DNA from: Chloroflexota bacterium
GTDB taxonomy: Bacteria > Chloroflexota > Chloroflexia > JAMCWQ01
DNA: 38,711 bases
Assembly (NCBI GenBank): GCA_023480825.1
Contig: JAMCWQ010000013.1
Location: forward strand, 1 to 38,711
Direction: 5' to 3'
The notes under the pieces are model-generated. The model saw only the letters and a program-made list of their open reading frames with translations. It made no database searches and was not told the origin of the DNA. Made by a program: the position numbers and the translations under genes. Positions 1 through 10,353 of this stretch are shown here, in pieces. Numbering within the stretch: the first letter of the stretch is position 1; each line of letters begins with the position of its first letter.

Positions 1-2
1 TC

Positions 3-155
3 TCGTATTCAGTATTGCTTGCCGGCAGTGTGGCGTACTCCTCGTCCAACTTCTTTCCCTGGTGGTACGTCTCTCACAAGAACGCCCCTTTGGTGGGAGC
101 GTTGCGGATTATCATCGCAGTAAGCCTAGCCCAATTGGCTTCCCGTCGCTTATAA
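3..155 (+). CDS. possible 3' end of an unidentified gene (partial)
   Basis: Frame 3 is open from the window edge to a TAA at 153-155 and would encode about 50 residues. The end has a hydrophobic stretch (GALRIIIAVSLAQLA) and then RRL, which could be the last membrane segment of a truncated protein. I do not recognise a family. Frame 2 is also open from the edge to about position 200, so an open frame alone proves little. This is a tentative call that needs the upstream sequence. Confidence 0.25.
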   Translation, partial: SYSVLLAGSVAYSSSNFFPWWYVSHKNAPLVGALRIIIAVSLAQLASRRL

Positions 156-283
156 TACCAGATTCCGGCCTTCGATTCCTGCCTGGCAATGCATTATAAT
201 GTTCTTCGCGCTTTCGTCCGGCAGGCTCCACAGTTTGCCTCCTGATGTGGTCAATCAAACCTTATTGTATGCGAGGAGAGTCA

Positions 284-1735
284 ATGCTGTCGCATCCCCA
301 GTCGACCGGCTACAAATGGCTGGTTCTCGGTGTTACATCAGTCGGCGTCCTCATGGTAGCCATCGATAGCACCGTTGTGGTGCTGGCCTCGCCGGATATC
401 ATGTCCGACCTTCACTCCAATCTGGTCAGCATGGTTTGGGTGCTGATGAGCTACATATTTGTCAGCACCATCTTCCTGTTGGGTCTGGGCCGTGTGGCAG
501 ACATGTATGGCCGCGTCCGGCTGTATACTATCGGCTTCGCAGTCTTCACCATTGGGTCTGCTTTTTGCGGCTTCGCCCAGAACGATTTTCAGCTTATCGC
601 CGCCAGGGTCATACAAGGTACCGGAGGCGGTATGTTGATAGTCAACAGTCTGGCGATAATCACCGAGACTTTTCCGGCAAACCAACGCGGCACGGCGATG
701 GGGATAAACTCTGCAGTATGGGGGACCGGGACAATCGTTGGTCCGGTTCTAGGCGGGGTGATTCTGGCCATCACTTCTTGGCGCTGGATATTTCTGATCA
801 ATGTTCCCATCGGAATCACCGGCACGGCCTTGGCCTTTCTATACTTACGTGATATTTCCAAGCGCAAGAAGGATGAGAAGCTGGATATAGTCGGAGCTGC
901 CGCGTTTACGGTCTGCCTGTTTTCACTTCTTTTTGCTCTGACTCAGGGGATAGAATTTGGCTGGGCATCGCCGCCGATCCTAGGAGTGTTCGCTGTATTC
1001 GCCGGGATGCTGGTTTTCCTGCTCTTTTGGGAGAGCTGGGTGGAATATCCGGCGCTTGATGTTAAGCTTTTCCGCAGCCGGCTGTATGACTTTTCGGTTT
1101 CCGCGGCTACTCTCCAGTCACTGGCCATGTTCGCCTCCCAGTTTCTGATAGTGTTCTACCTGCAGGCGGCAAGGGGGTTCTCGCCGCTTTCTGCCGCTCT
1201 GCTGCTCCTACCGATGTCTATTACGAACGCGATAGCCGGGCCGTTCGGGGGAAGGATATCGGATAGAATAGGCCCGGGTGTGCCGTCTTCCATTGGTCTG
1301 GTGTTGCAGGCGGCTTCCCTGTTCGTGCTGAGCACTGTTACCATGCAGTCGTCTTACGTGTATATCGCTGCCGGCTTGATGCTTCAGGGGATCGGTGGAG
1401 GATTGTTCTGGGCGCCGAATACCAGCGCAGCGATGGGCGCAGCGCCCAAGGCGAGGCTGGGAATTGCGGCAGGGACGCTGGCGACTTTGCGAAACACGGG
1501 GATGGTGGCTAGCTATGCTTTGTCTCTGGCGATAGCCGCTGGTACTCTGCCCCGTGAGGTAATGCTGCAGCTTTTCGTCGGCACCGCGGTTGGGTCCGGT
1601 TCGCCCCTGATGGCCGATTTCGTTTTCGGCATGCAGATAGCGTTTAGGGTATCGGTTGTCATTTGTCTGATCGCCGCCGTGTTGTCCCTAGTGCGTGATG
1701 GCCGCAAGCGGGTGGTGGAGAGCGCCGGCCGCTAG
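284..1735 (+). CDS. MFS drug:proton antiporter, DHA2 (EmrB/QacA) family
   Basis: Proton-driven efflux of drugs or other small hydrophobic compounds at the cytoplasmic membrane; the substrate cannot be deduced. The 483-residue product is almost wholly hydrophobic and fits the 14-helix DHA2 topology. Visible motifs are the first-helix acidic residue (VAIDSTVV), motif A (GRVADMYGR, about residues 69-77) and motif C (GPVLGGV followed by WRWIFLINVPIG, about residues 155-178). A further in-frame ATG lies at 245, but the ATG at 284 has GAGGAG at 273-278 just upstream and gives the usual length, so it is preferred. The gene is alone on its strand and converges on the large secreted-protein gene. No TetR or MarR regulator lies beside it within the window. 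Confidence 0.9.
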   Translation: MLSHPQSTGYKWLVLGVTSVGVLMVAIDSTVVVLASPDIMSDLHSNLVSMVWVLMSYIFVSTIFLLGLGRVADMYGRVRLYTIGFAVFTIGSAFCGFAQNDFQLIAARVIQGTGGGMLIVNSLAIITETFPANQRGTAMGINSAVWGTGTIVGPVLGGVILAITSWRWIFLINVPIGITGTALAFLYLRDISKRKKDEKLDIVGAAAFTVCLFSLLFALTQGIEFGWASPPILGVFAVFAGMLVFLLFWESWVEYPALDVKLFRSRLYDFSVSAATLQSLAMFASQFLIVFYLQAARGFSPLSAALLLLPMSITNAIAGPFGGRISDRIGPGVPSSIGLVLQAASLFVLSTVTMQSSYVYIAAGLMLQGIGGGLFWAPNTSAAMGAAPKARLGIAAGTLATLRNTGMVASYALSLAIAAGTLPREVMLQLFVGTAVGSGSPLMADFVFGMQIAFRVSVVICLIAAVLSLVRDGRKRVVESAGR

Positions 1736-1772
1736 GCATCCCGCATGAACATGGGCTGAACTACGCTGTTCA

Positions 1773-1816
1773 ACAAGATGACTGGGTATTATCTTGTAGG
1801 GTCGAATGCATTCGAC
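1773..1816. repeat. pair of intergenic palindromes after the efflux gene
   Basis: Arms ACAAGAT (1773-1779) and ATCTTGT (1791-1797) form a perfect 7-bp hairpin with an 11-nt loop. Immediately after it, 1801-1816 is a perfect 16-bp self-complementary sequence (GTCGAATGCATTCGAC). They lie between two convergent genes and could act as transcription terminators, although no T-run follows. They may also belong to the intergenic palindrome family seen near 21.1 and 25.1 kb. Confidence 0.6.
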
Positions 1817-1937
1817 ATCCCCCTCTTCCCCTCGAAGGAGAAAGGGGGGGTAGGGGTAATGCTGTCTTACTTCGGGTGTATTTCAACACTCGACGAACTT
1901 ATCGGCTTGAAAGAGTATTAGAAGAGCAAATTGGAAG

Positions 1938-1959
1938 GGGGCCGCCGTCGGGCGGCCCC
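1938..1959 (-). terminator. probable terminator of the giant surface-protein gene
   Basis: A perfect 9-bp GC-rich stem, GGGGCCGCC (1938-1946) with GGCGGCCCC (1951-1959), closes a GTCG tetraloop. It lies 36 bp beyond the minus-strand stop codon. The minus strand then reads TTCCAATTTGCTCTTC, only moderately T-rich, so termination is likely but the hairpin is not a textbook intrinsic terminator. Confidence 0.65.
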
Positions 1960-1994
1960 TTGAGGTTTACCTGGGCATGTCCAGCAGCCTAATC

Positions 1995-4900
1995 CTAGAA
2001 CTTCTTGGATGCGGTGCAACTGTTGTTGGTGCTAACCGGATCATAGGAAGTGGTCTTGACGGAAGCGGTGTTGGAGAACGTGCCAACCGGCTTGTTCAGT
2101 TGGACTTCGATGGTAATGGTCGCCGTCTCGCCTGCTGCCAGGCTGTCCAAGTCGACTGTTACGTTGCTGTTGTTTACCACTTTGTAGGTCGCACCACTCG
2201 GCACTACTATTGACTTGAATGTCGTGCCCTTGGCCAGGTTGTCCTTTATCTCCAATCCTTGGGCGGTGCTGGGCCCGTTGTTGGTTACCTTGATAGTCCA
2301 GGTGATGGTCTTGGTGCTGCTGTTGTAAGCCGGCGCATCCTGAGTGATCTTCACGTCCGCTCGGTTACGCACGTTGGTTGTTACCGTGGAGGTGTTGTTG
2401 GCCGTGTTCGGGTCTTGGTTATTGGAGGTGATGTTAGCAGTGCCCGACACGGTGCCGGTAGCTGCGCTGTCTACCTTCACGACAACAGTAAAGGTTGTCC
2501 GCTCGCCTGTGGCCATGCTCGTTTTAGTGAAGGTCACCGTACCCGTTCCTCCGGCATTTGGTTTAGTGGGGGTCCAGCCGGTAGGAGCGGTAGCGGAGAC
2601 GAAGGTGGTGCCTGCCGGCACGTCGAAGGTGACAACGGGGTTCTGAGCGATACCCAAGCTGGAGTTGGAGGCCACGATGGAGTAGGTGAGGTTGGCGCCG
2701 GCATTCACCGGGTTGGGGGAGGCCGAGAGCCTGACGCTCGGGTCTGCCTGCGTCAGGACTTGGTTTACGGTGATGCTGACCGTTGCTGTGTTGGAGTCGG
2801 CCTTCCCGTCATTGGCCTTGTAGGTGAAGGAATCGGAGCCGTAGTAGCCGGCACTTGGTGTGTAGGTGACCTGGTCGCCGGTGATAGCCGAGAGAGTGCC
2901 GTGAGACGGGCCGGAGACGACGGAATAGGTGAGAGGGTCGCCATCGGCATCGGTGGCATCAAGGGTTATGGTAACGGGAGTACCTTGGTTAGTGGCTACC
3001 GAGACAGGGTTGGCTACCGGCGCAGTGTTGAGTGTCCCGCCTGCGAAGATCGAGCCGTTCAGCTGGCCGATGCTTGGGGTGCTGGAGCCGTCTAGGGTCA
3101 TAGTTACGCAGCCGGTGGTCGAGTCGTAGCTCTGGGGGCTCACGCTCACCCACTCGGTCCCGCTCCACCAGTAGATTGTAGTTGCTCCGTTGAGGTTGCA
3201 GGCTTCGACCGTGAGGGAGGTGAGGCTGCTGCTGGAGGAGACGTAGACGTCGAAGTAGGCGCCAGTGAAGGTGCTGAGGGCCGATCCGCCCGGGTTGCCG
3301 GAGTACTCTGCCACGATGACGGTGCCCTCGCCTGTGCCGGTGGCCGTGACGTCAGCCGTCGATGCTGCAGGATCAGAGCCCGTGCCTACGTCTTGGCTCG
3401 TTACGGTTGTGGTGCTTGGGGTAACGAAGAAGCCCAAGAGGGCTGAGGAGCCACCGCCGGGGGTAGGGTTGAAGACGGTGATCTCGGCCGTGCCGGCGCT
3501 GGCGATATTGGCTGCGGGCACAGAGGCGGTTAGCTGGGTGGAGTTGACAAAGGTAGTGGTGAGGTCAGCGCCATTCCAGCGCACGACGGAGCCGGAGAGG
3601 AAGCCCGAGCCGGTGACCGTCAACGTGAAGCCGCCATCTCCCGCCTGGGCGGTGGCCGGATCGATGGTGGAGAGCACCGGAGCGGGGTTATTTACAGTAA
3701 GGGTAGCGGCATTGCTGGTGGCCGAACCCTGAGAGTTGGTAAAGACCGCCCGGTACTGATAGCCCTCCATGTCCGTGGTCACGCTGCTCAGGGTGAGTGT
3801 TGTAGAAATCTCGCCGCTCATGTCAGCCCATGTCGCCCCGCTGGCCGTGGTCAACTGTTGCCACTGGACAGTCGGCGTCGGGTAGCCACTCCTCGCTGCA
3901 GTGAATGTCGCCGTCTCTCCCGCCGTCTTTGTCTGGCTCTGAGGATCAGTGGTAACGTAAGGCGCTTCATTCACAGTCAGGGTGAAGTACTGGGTGGCAT
4001 CCGGCAAGGTGCCGTTAGTGGCGGTAAGAGTGAGCGGGTAGAGACCGCCAGAGTGGGCGGCAGGGGTACCGACAATGGTAGCTCCTCCACCGCTATTGCT
4101 GGCGAAGTCTACTCCGCTTGGCATCGATCCGGTCTTACTAACCCAAGGAACGGGATTACCAGATGTGGTCACGCTGAATAGCCGGAAGGATCCCACTGCA
4201 AACGTTGCCGTAGCGGGGCTCGTGAACTGGGGTGCAGTACTGGCCGCCGTTACCGTCAAGGTGGCAACATTGGAGTATAGGGTGTTGACAGCGTTAGAGA
4301 CTACCGCCTTGTACTTCCATCCGTTCATGGTTTGCAGGACGTTGGAGAGGGTCAGGCTGGTCTGATGCTCGTCCGCGATGGTGGTGAACGTTGCTCCTCC
4401 ATCTGTGCTACATTGCCAATTTATGCTGGGATTCGGGTAGCCTGCTACCGCTACAGTGAAGGTTGCTGTCCCTCCCACGGTTGCCGTTTGATCAGTTGGT
4501 TGAGTCGTGATGGATGCTGCCTGGTAACAGTGGAGAGTGAGGTCCTGGTAGACAGTATCGACAATATTGTTGGCCATGATAGTCAAGTAGACATTCTGAC
4601 CGCTGGGAGGAGTGCCGCTCAATGTCACCGTTCCATCCCCGTTGTAGACTACCGAAAGCCAGGCTGGGGCATAGAACACCTGTAATGTAGGGGTGGGGTT
4701 ACCCGTAGTGGTAACCGTGAAGGTGCCGGATTGCCCTACCATGAAGGTGGTAGTATCGGCGTTCGTGAAGACGGGTGAGGAGGTGGGAGCGCTGACGGTA
4801 ATGCTTACCTGAGCCACGTTAGAATCGGTCTTGCCGTCATTGGCCTTGAAGGTAAAGGTATCGGGTCCCGTGTAGTCCGAGGCAGGCGTGTAGGTAACCT

Positions 4901-7900
4901 GGTTACCGCTGACGGCAGACAGAGTACCGTGAGTGGGTGTGGTGACTATCGAGTACGTTAAGCTATCACCAGGATCGGCATCGGTCGCGACAAGCGTTAT
5001 TGTCTTTGCTACACCTGCCGTCGCCGTCACATTTTGGTCTTGAGCAACGGGCGGATTATTGGTAGTAGTCACTGTCAGGGTAGCGGCATTGCTGTTAGCC
5101 GAACCCTGAGAGTTGGTAAAGACCGCCCGGTACTGCCAGTTGTTTTTGCTCGTGCCAACGCTCTGAAGCTCGAGTGTGGTCGAGGTAGCTCCAGTAATGT
5201 CTGCCCAACCGAAGCCATCATTCGACTGCCACTGCACGGTTGGCGCTGGGTAGCCACTTGCCGTCGAGGTGAAGACTGCCGTCTCTCCCATTGCTACCGT
5301 CACGCCTTGGGGTTGGGTTATGAGGTAAGGTGCCTCATTGACGGTGAGAGTAAAGGTTTGGGTGGCATTAGGAGTGGTGCCGTTGGAGGCCGTGATGATT
5401 AGCGAATAGGCAGCACCGGAGTGAGCGGCAGGAGTCCCACTGAGGGTGGCAGTGCCGTTCGCGTTGTCCACGAAGCTCACCCCACCCGGCAGTGATCCTG
5501 TTTTAGTGATTGTGGATGTGGGGTCGCCGGTGGTAGTGACAGTAAAGCTGCCAGGGGTTCCGGCCGTGAAGGTTGTGTTGTTGGCGCTGGTTATTTGAGG
5601 TGCAGTGGTCGGGACAACCTCTGTGATGGTTAGCGTTTGAGTGGCGTCAGGCGAGACCCCGTTGGAGGCCTTTAGGTGTATGTAATCTATGCCGGCGCCT
5701 TCATTGGGCGTGCCGCTGATAGTCGCTGTACCATCATGGTTGTCAACGATACTCATCCACAATGGTTCACCTAGGGTCGAAGAGATAGCAGAAATGGGGT
5801 AGCCGGTGGTACTGACCGTGAAGGAGTTGTATTGCCCGATCACGAAGGTGACGCTACTCGCGCTCGTTATCTGAGGCGCCTCATTGACAGTGAAGGTGAA
5901 GTTGTGAGTGTCCTGGCCGCTGCTGTTAGAGGCAGTGATGACAAGTGGGTAGACACCACCCGAGTGAGCGGCAGGGGTGCCATTCATAGTAGCAGTGCCG
6001 TCCCCTCTGTCCCTAAAGGTTATCCCAGCTGGCAGCGTTCCTGTCACAGTGATGGTAGGCGTGGGATTGCCGGTAGTAGTGATCAGGAAGCCGCCATACG
6101 TGCCGGCGGTGAAGGTTGTGCTATTGGCGCTGGTTATTGCCGGCACCGGATTGGTCACAGTCAGGGTGGCGGCACCAGAGTAGGTGGTGCCAGCGACATT
6201 GGTGAATCTCGCCCGGAATCGCCAGCCAGCCCAGCTATCACCTATGCTAAGGGTCGTGTTGGTCTCCCCGGGGAGATAGGCCCAGTACGATCCATCAAGG
6301 CTGCCCTCCCACTGCACGGTTGGCGTTGGGTAGCCGCTCGCCGCTGCTGTAAAGGTCGCCATGTTGCCCACTATTATTGTCACGTCTTGGGGTTGAGTAG
6401 TGACATAGGGCTTCTCATTGACGGTCAGGGTGAAGGCCTGGGTAGCGTCAGGCGAGATGCCGTTGGAGGCAGTAATTGTAAGCGGGTAGACTCCGCCAGT
6501 GCCGGAAGAGGGAGTACCCTGGAGGAGGTACGGTCCAGCCATATATTGACCAAAACTCACCCCAGCGGGAAGCGCCCCGGTTTTCGAGATGGAAGGAGTG
6601 GGCTTGCCCGTGGCCGTGACTGTGAACGTGCCCGAAGCGCCCACCGTAAGGGTGGTATGGTCAGGAGATGTTATCTGAGGAGCGGTATCCGGAGCAACCC
6701 TATTGATCGTTAGGGTCTGGGTGGCATCAGGAGAGATGCCGTTGGAAGCCACTAGGTAGATCATATCGGCTCCCTCGGTGGAAGCCGGAGTGCCGCTAAT
6801 CGTCGCTGTCCCGTCCCCATTGTCGTGGAAGTTGTATGTACCCATCGTTTTAGAGATAGTGGGAATGGGGTAACCGCTGGTGGTTACGGTAAAGACGCCT
6901 GTCTGCCCAATCATGAAAGTAGTGCTGGCCGGACTGGTGAACTTGGGCGATTCATTGATGGTCAGGGTGAAGGGCTGGCTGATATTACCACCACTGTTAG
7001 TGGCAGTGATGGTGAGCGGATAGATCTTACCCGAGCCGGCCGCTGGGGTGCCGCTAAGGGTAGCTGTCCCATTGCTGTTGTCCACGAAGGTCACACCATT
7101 TGGAAGTGTCCCCGTTTGACTAATAGAGATCGGAGCGGTGCCGGTAGCCGTGATGTTAAAAGTTCCGGCTGTGCCAGCAGTAAAGGTAGTATTGTTGGCA
7201 CTCGTTATCGAAGGTGCGGTGGCCGGCGTGGTTCCCTGGAACTCATAGGCCCCCATATCGACTATCGGCGCAGTGCCGCTGCCGGTGTCCGGTGTACCGG
7301 TGTCGTCCTTGAAGCGGGGATTGCCGTCGAGGTCGGTGCCGGCGGTAATGACGGAATTGTTGCCGGCATCGATGCAAGGGGAACCGGCGCCGAGATGGAA
7401 ACCGGAGGTGAACTTGGGATCGAGATTGATGTTCTTGGTGCCCGCATAGCTTCCCTGCACATCGCTGTAGGAGACGGCCGGCTGCAAAGGCGAGGCTGAG
7501 CTGATCTCCGGCGAGGAGTCACTCCAGAATATAGAGTTGCTGACGTTGCAGGTGATGTTCATCCCCAGTCGCAGAGCGCCAGCTGAGCCGGCGGCGTTGG
7601 TGTTGCCGCTGAAGGTGCAGTTGGTTATGGTAGCCGTGCTGTACGAGTAGACGTTTATCGCACCGCCCGCCCCAGTTGCCCCCGTTGCCTGGTTGCCCTG
7701 GAAGAGGCAGTTGGTTACCTTCAGCTCGTTGCTGAGGCCGCTGCCGCCCCACCTTATGGCCCCACCGCCGTTGGCGCCCGTAGAGCCGCCCGACCCGGCG
7801 GCGGTGTTGCCGGTGAATTTGACGTTCGTCAGGTCCGCTTTCATGGTGTAGTAGCTGTTCTGGTTGTCGCCATATATGGCCCCGCCATCGCCGGATGAGC

Positions 7901-10160
7901 TGTTGCTATTGAATGTGCCGCCGTTGATGGTCAGGTTAATGCCGCCATAGCCCGGAACCATGTTTATGGCGCCGCCGGCGGTGGCGGAAGAGTTGCCCTG
8001 GAAGGTCACGTTAGTCATTGTCACATTGGTGGGCGATGGGGAGTCCAGATATACCGCCCCGCCTTTTCCATTGACGGAGGTGTAGTTGTTGGTGAAGGTG
8101 ACGTCGGTGAAAGTGGGGCTGCCGATGTAGACACACGCCGCTCCGCCCCCGGAGTTGGCGTGGTTATTAGTAAAGGTAACGTTGGTGAGTGAGGTGTTGC
8201 CGGCACCAAGGTAGGCGCCGCCACCGTATTGGCTGGCGAAGTTACCATCGAACTTGAGATTGCGGAGTGTCGGGCTGCCGGCGCTGCTGGCTTCGATATA
8301 CAGACCGCCCCCATGGTAGGTAGGATAAACAGTATAATTGGCGTTGCCGCCGGTGATGGTGAAGCCGTCGAGGATGGCGCTGCTATCAACTCCGGAGCCG
8401 GTGACCACGTGGTAGGAGTTGTCGGTGGCAGTTCCTGCCGTGCCGACGTCACCGCTCAGGATAGTGCCATTCGTAGCCGGGTCGGAGTTGCGCTGGTTGG
8501 GGCTGATCTCGCCTCCGGAGAACCCACCGTAGATCGCTACCCCGTTCTTCAGCGCGAAGGTGGCGGTCCTGTCCGTTGCACCGGGCTTGTAGGTGCCCGC
8601 GGCCACCCAAATCTGTTTGCCGGAAGTAGCCGCAGAAAGAGCCGACTGGAGGCTTGTATATGCCGTGCCCCACGATGTGCCATCCCCGGGCGGAGTAGCA
8701 CCAGCATTAACGTAGATTACGGACCCCGGTACCACCTGGGCTTCGTACGCCCCCATATCTACCGTGCCGTTGAAGATGCGGGGGTTACCGTCGAGGTCGG
8801 TGGTCACGCCGCTAGGAACGGCAGTATTATCGCCTTTATCGATGCACGGAGAAGTGAGTTGGAGATGGAGGTCGGTGGAGGAGACGAATTGGGGGTTGGC
8901 ATCAATGTTGCCGGTGCCTGGGTAGACTCCCCCCCATTGATCTTTTAGGTCGCTGTAGGTAGCCGTGTACTCGCCGGCAAACCATCCGCCGTTAGCACCT
9001 GCCCCCCAAATGATAGAGTTGGCAATTGTTTGAGTGGTGAGCGACTGGGCAAAGAATTCGCTCCAGTCGGGCGCCGAGTTGTTTGCGATGGTGACGTTAG
9101 TCAGTACGGCAGTCCCAGGGAAGACATAGAGACCACCGCCACCGTAGCTGTTGGAGATGTTACCCCTAAAGAGGACGTTGGTAAGGCTTGGGCTGCCAGT
9201 GTAGACGTCCATGCCACCCCCGCCTCGACTGGTGGAGCTGCACTCGTTCCCGGTGAACTGGACGTTGGTCAGGACAGCATTTGCTCCGATATCAGAGAAC
9301 CCGCCACCCGACCCGGCGGCCTGGTTTCCGGTAAACCGGACGTTATTTAGGGTGGGGTATTGATACTGTGACGTGGTAGCCATTCCGCCGCCATCGGCTC
9401 CGGCAGTATTCGAGTCGAAATCCACGTTGTCAAGGGCTATCTTCCCAGTTGCGAACAAACCTCCTCCGGAGACGGAGGCCTGGTTGTTGCTGAAGGTGAC
9501 GTTCGTCAACGTCGTCCAGGCGGTATCATTACTCCAGTAGAACATGCCGCCGCCGCCGTAATTCACATCCCCCGTGGCGTTGCCGGTTACAATTAGATTT
9601 CTGAAGGTTGTGGCCCCGTAGTCTTGGTAGATGCCGGCGCCGGGCGCCGGGCCGTAGCCCCCTGTGATGGTGAATCCGTCGAGCACTGCCGAGGTGTTGC
9701 TTGGCATGGCCAACGTGCTCGCGGTTACCACATGGTAGGAGTTGTCGGTGCTCACGCCTGTGTCACCGATATTCCCGCTCAAGATGGTCACGTTGGCCTT
9801 CCAGTCGCGTTGGTCGAGGCTGGTCTCAGTGCCCGCAAAGCCGCCATAGATTGCTACGTCATTCTTCATCCGAAACGTAGCATTGCGGTCGGTGCCGCTT
9901 GCCGGCTTGTAGGTGCCGGCCGCCACCCAGATCTGATCGCCAGAGGCCGCGGACGATAGTGCCGATTGCAGGTCGTTATAGGCTGTGCCCCATGAGGTGC
10001 CGTTCCCGCCGGCGGGCGCGGAGGCTCGCACGAACCAGGTACTTCCCGTCGCCGATGCGACATTGACCGTGCTAGGTACCAGGCCGCCAAGCAGGGACAG
10101 CAATAGGGCTAAGACGACGAAGATGTGGATGAGGTTCCTGGTTCTAGTATTGACTGTCAT
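1995..10160 (-). CDS. giant secreted repeat protein: two beta-helix modules, Ig-like/cadherin-like repeats, DUF11 C-terminus
   Basis: A 2721-residue secreted protein, probably a surface or matrix adhesin or sheath component. Residues 1-37 are a Sec signal peptide (hydrophobic core FVVLALLLSLLGGLV, cleavage near ASA). Two copies of a right-handed beta-helix module follow (about 41-475 and 483-975). Each opens with DGTSWGTAY/GNGTSWGTAY and closes with VDMGAYE, the pattern of choice-of-anchor Q/pectate-lyase-like repeats, with many N-x-T/GGG turns. Next come numerous putative-Ig repeats (about 980-1690 and 1795-2155; LSGTPA, PLTITASNG and QPQ...VTVxxG types), two cadherin-like tandem domains (about 1700-1795 and 2378-2465), an IPT/TIG-like domain (about 2157-2245), and two DUF11 repeats to the C-terminus. 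There is no LPXTG motif or terminal membrane helix, so retention is unexplained. Start: AAGGA lies 8 nt before the ATG. Ligand and exact role are unknown. Confidence 0.9.
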   Translation of the reverse strand: MTVNTRTRNLIHIFVVLALLLSLLGGLVPSTVNVASATGSTWFVRASAPAGGNGTSWGTAYNDLQSALSSAASGDQIWVAAGTYKPASGTDRNATFRMKNDVAIYGGFAGTETSLDQRDWKANVTILSGNIGDTGVSTDNSYHVVTASTLAMPSNTSAVLDGFTITGGYGPAPGAGIYQDYGATTFRNLIVTGNATGDVNYGGGGMFYWSNDTAWTTLTNVTFSNNQASVSGGGLFATGKIALDNVDFDSNTAGADGGGMATTSQYQYPTLNNVRFTGNQAAGSGGGFSDIGANAVLTNVQFTGNECSSTSRGGGGMDVYTGSPSLTNVLFRGNISNSYGGGGLYVFPGTAVLTNVTIANNSAPDWSEFFAQSLTTQTIANSIIWGAGANGGWFAGEYTATYSDLKDQWGGVYPGTGNIDANPQFVSSTDLHLQLTSPCIDKGDNTAVPSGVTTDLDGNPRIFNGTVDMGAYEAQVVPGSVIYVNAGATPPGDGTSWGTAYTSLQSALSAATSGKQIWVAAGTYKPGATDRTATFALKNGVAIYGGFSGGEISPNQRNSDPATNGTILSGDVGTAGTATDNSYHVVTGSGVDSSAILDGFTITGGNANYTVYPTYHGGGLYIEASSAGSPTLRNLKFDGNFASQYGGGAYLGAGNTSLTNVTFTNNHANSGGGAACVYIGSPTFTDVTFTNNYTSVNGKGGAVYLDSPSPTNVTMTNVTFQGNSSATAGGAINMVPGYGGINLTINGGTFNSNSSSGDGGAIYGDNQNSYYTMKADLTNVKFTGNTAAGSGGSTGANGGGAIRWGGSGLSNELKVTNCLFQGNQATGATGAGGAINVYSYSTATITNCTFSGNTNAAGSAGALRLGMNITCNVSNSIFWSDSSPEISSASPLQPAVSYSDVQGSYAGTKNINLDPKFTSGFHLGAGSPCIDAGNNSVITAGTDLDGNPRFKDDTGTPDTGSGTAPIVDMGAYEFQGTTPATAPSITSANNTTFTAGTAGTFNITATGTAPISISQTGTLPNGVTFVDNSNGTATLSGTPAAGSGKIYPLTITATNSGGNISQPFTLTINESPKFTSPASTTFMIGQTGVFTVTTSGYPIPTISKTMGTYNFHDNGDGTATISGTPASTEGADMIYLVASNGISPDATQTLTINRVAPDTAPQITSPDHTTLTVGASGTFTVTATGKPTPSISKTGALPAGVSFGQYMAGPYLLQGTPSSGTGGVYPLTITASNGISPDATQAFTLTVNEKPYVTTQPQDVTIIVGNMATFTAAASGYPTPTVQWEGSLDGSYWAYLPGETNTTLSIGDSWAGWRFRARFTNVAGTTYSGAATLTVTNPVPAITSANSTTFTAGTYGGFLITTTGNPTPTITVTGTLPAGITFRDRGDGTATMNGTPAAHSGGVYPLVITASNSSGQDTHNFTFTVNEAPQITSASSVTFVIGQYNSFTVSTTGYPISAISSTLGEPLWMSIVDNHDGTATISGTPNEGAGIDYIHLKASNGVSPDATQTLTITEVVPTTAPQITSANNTTFTAGTPGSFTVTTTGDPTSTITKTGSLPGGVSFVDNANGTATLSGTPAAHSGAAYSLIITASNGTTPNATQTFTLTVNEAPYLITQPQGVTVAMGETAVFTSTASGYPAPTVQWQSNDGFGWADITGATSTTLELQSVGTSKNNWQYRAVFTNSQGSANSNAATLTVTTTNNPPVAQDQNVTATAGVAKTITLVATDADPGDSLTYSIVTTPTHGTLSAVSGNQVTYTPASDYTGPDTFTFKANDGKTDSNVAQVSITVSAPTSSPVFTNADTTTFMVGQSGTFTVTTTGNPTPTLQVFYAPAWLSVVYNGDGTVTLSGTPPSGQNVYLTIMANNIVDTVYQDLTLHCYQAASITTQPTDQTATVGGTATFTVAVAGYPNPSINWQCSTDGGATFTTIADEHQTSLTLSNVLQTMNGWKYKAVVSNAVNTLYSNVATLTVTAASTAPQFTSPATATFAVGSFRLFSVTTSGNPVPWVSKTGSMPSGVDFASNSGGGATIVGTPAAHSGGLYPLTLTATNGTLPDATQYFTLTVNEAPYVTTDPQSQTKTAGETATFTAARSGYPTPTVQWQQLTTASGATWADMSGEISTTLTLSSVTTDMEGYQYRAVFTNSQGSATSNAATLTVNNPAPVLSTIDPATAQAGDGGFTLTVTGSGFLSGSVVRWNGADLTTTFVNSTQLTASVPAANIASAGTAEITVFNPTPGGGSSALLGFFVTPSTTTVTSQDVGTGSDPAASTADVTATGTGEGTVIVAEYSGNPGGSALSTFTGAYFDVYVSSSSSLTSLTVEACNLNGATTIYWWSGTEWVSVSPQSYDSTTGCVTMTLDGSSTPSIGQLNGSIFAGGTLNTAPVANPVSVATNQGTPVTITLDATDADGDPLTYSVVSGPSHGTLSAITGDQVTYTPSAGYYGSDSFTYKANDGKADSNTATVSITVNQVLTQADPSVRLSASPNPVNAGANLTYSIVASNSSLGIAQNPVVTFDVPAGTTFVSATAPTGWTPTKPNAGGTGTVTFTKTSMATGERTTFTVVVKVDSAATGTVSGTANITSNNQDPNTANNTSTVTTNVRNRADVKITQDAPAYNSSTKTITWTIKVTNNGPSTAQGLEIKDNLAKGTTFKSIVVPSGATYKVVNNSNVTVDLDSLAAGETATITIEVQLNKPVGTFSNTASVKTTSYDPVSTNNSCTASKKF

Positions 10161-10353
10161 TTCGGTGATCCTTTCTCATATCACTTCCCAAGATCTCGCT
10201 GCAACACACGGAAAGCTGTTCCTCTCGTTTGCCTTACTTTGCGTCTGACACAGATTGTGCGTGTCCCAAGAACCACAGGTCGATATGAAGGAGCGAGATT
10301 GCGAAACAAGGGGACTCCCTATCACATTTGCCGGCTCGCCGGCCGGCCATTGG

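Noticed and set aside
2259-3095. Long plus-strand open frames opposite the giant secreted-protein gene (also 5832-6713, 6825-7499, 8229-8948)
   Set aside because: They are antisense to a repetitive Thr/Gly/Ser-rich coding sequence, whose codon bias keeps opposite frames open. The translations are Gly/Arg/Val-rich without domains, and they lack consistent ribosome-binding sites.
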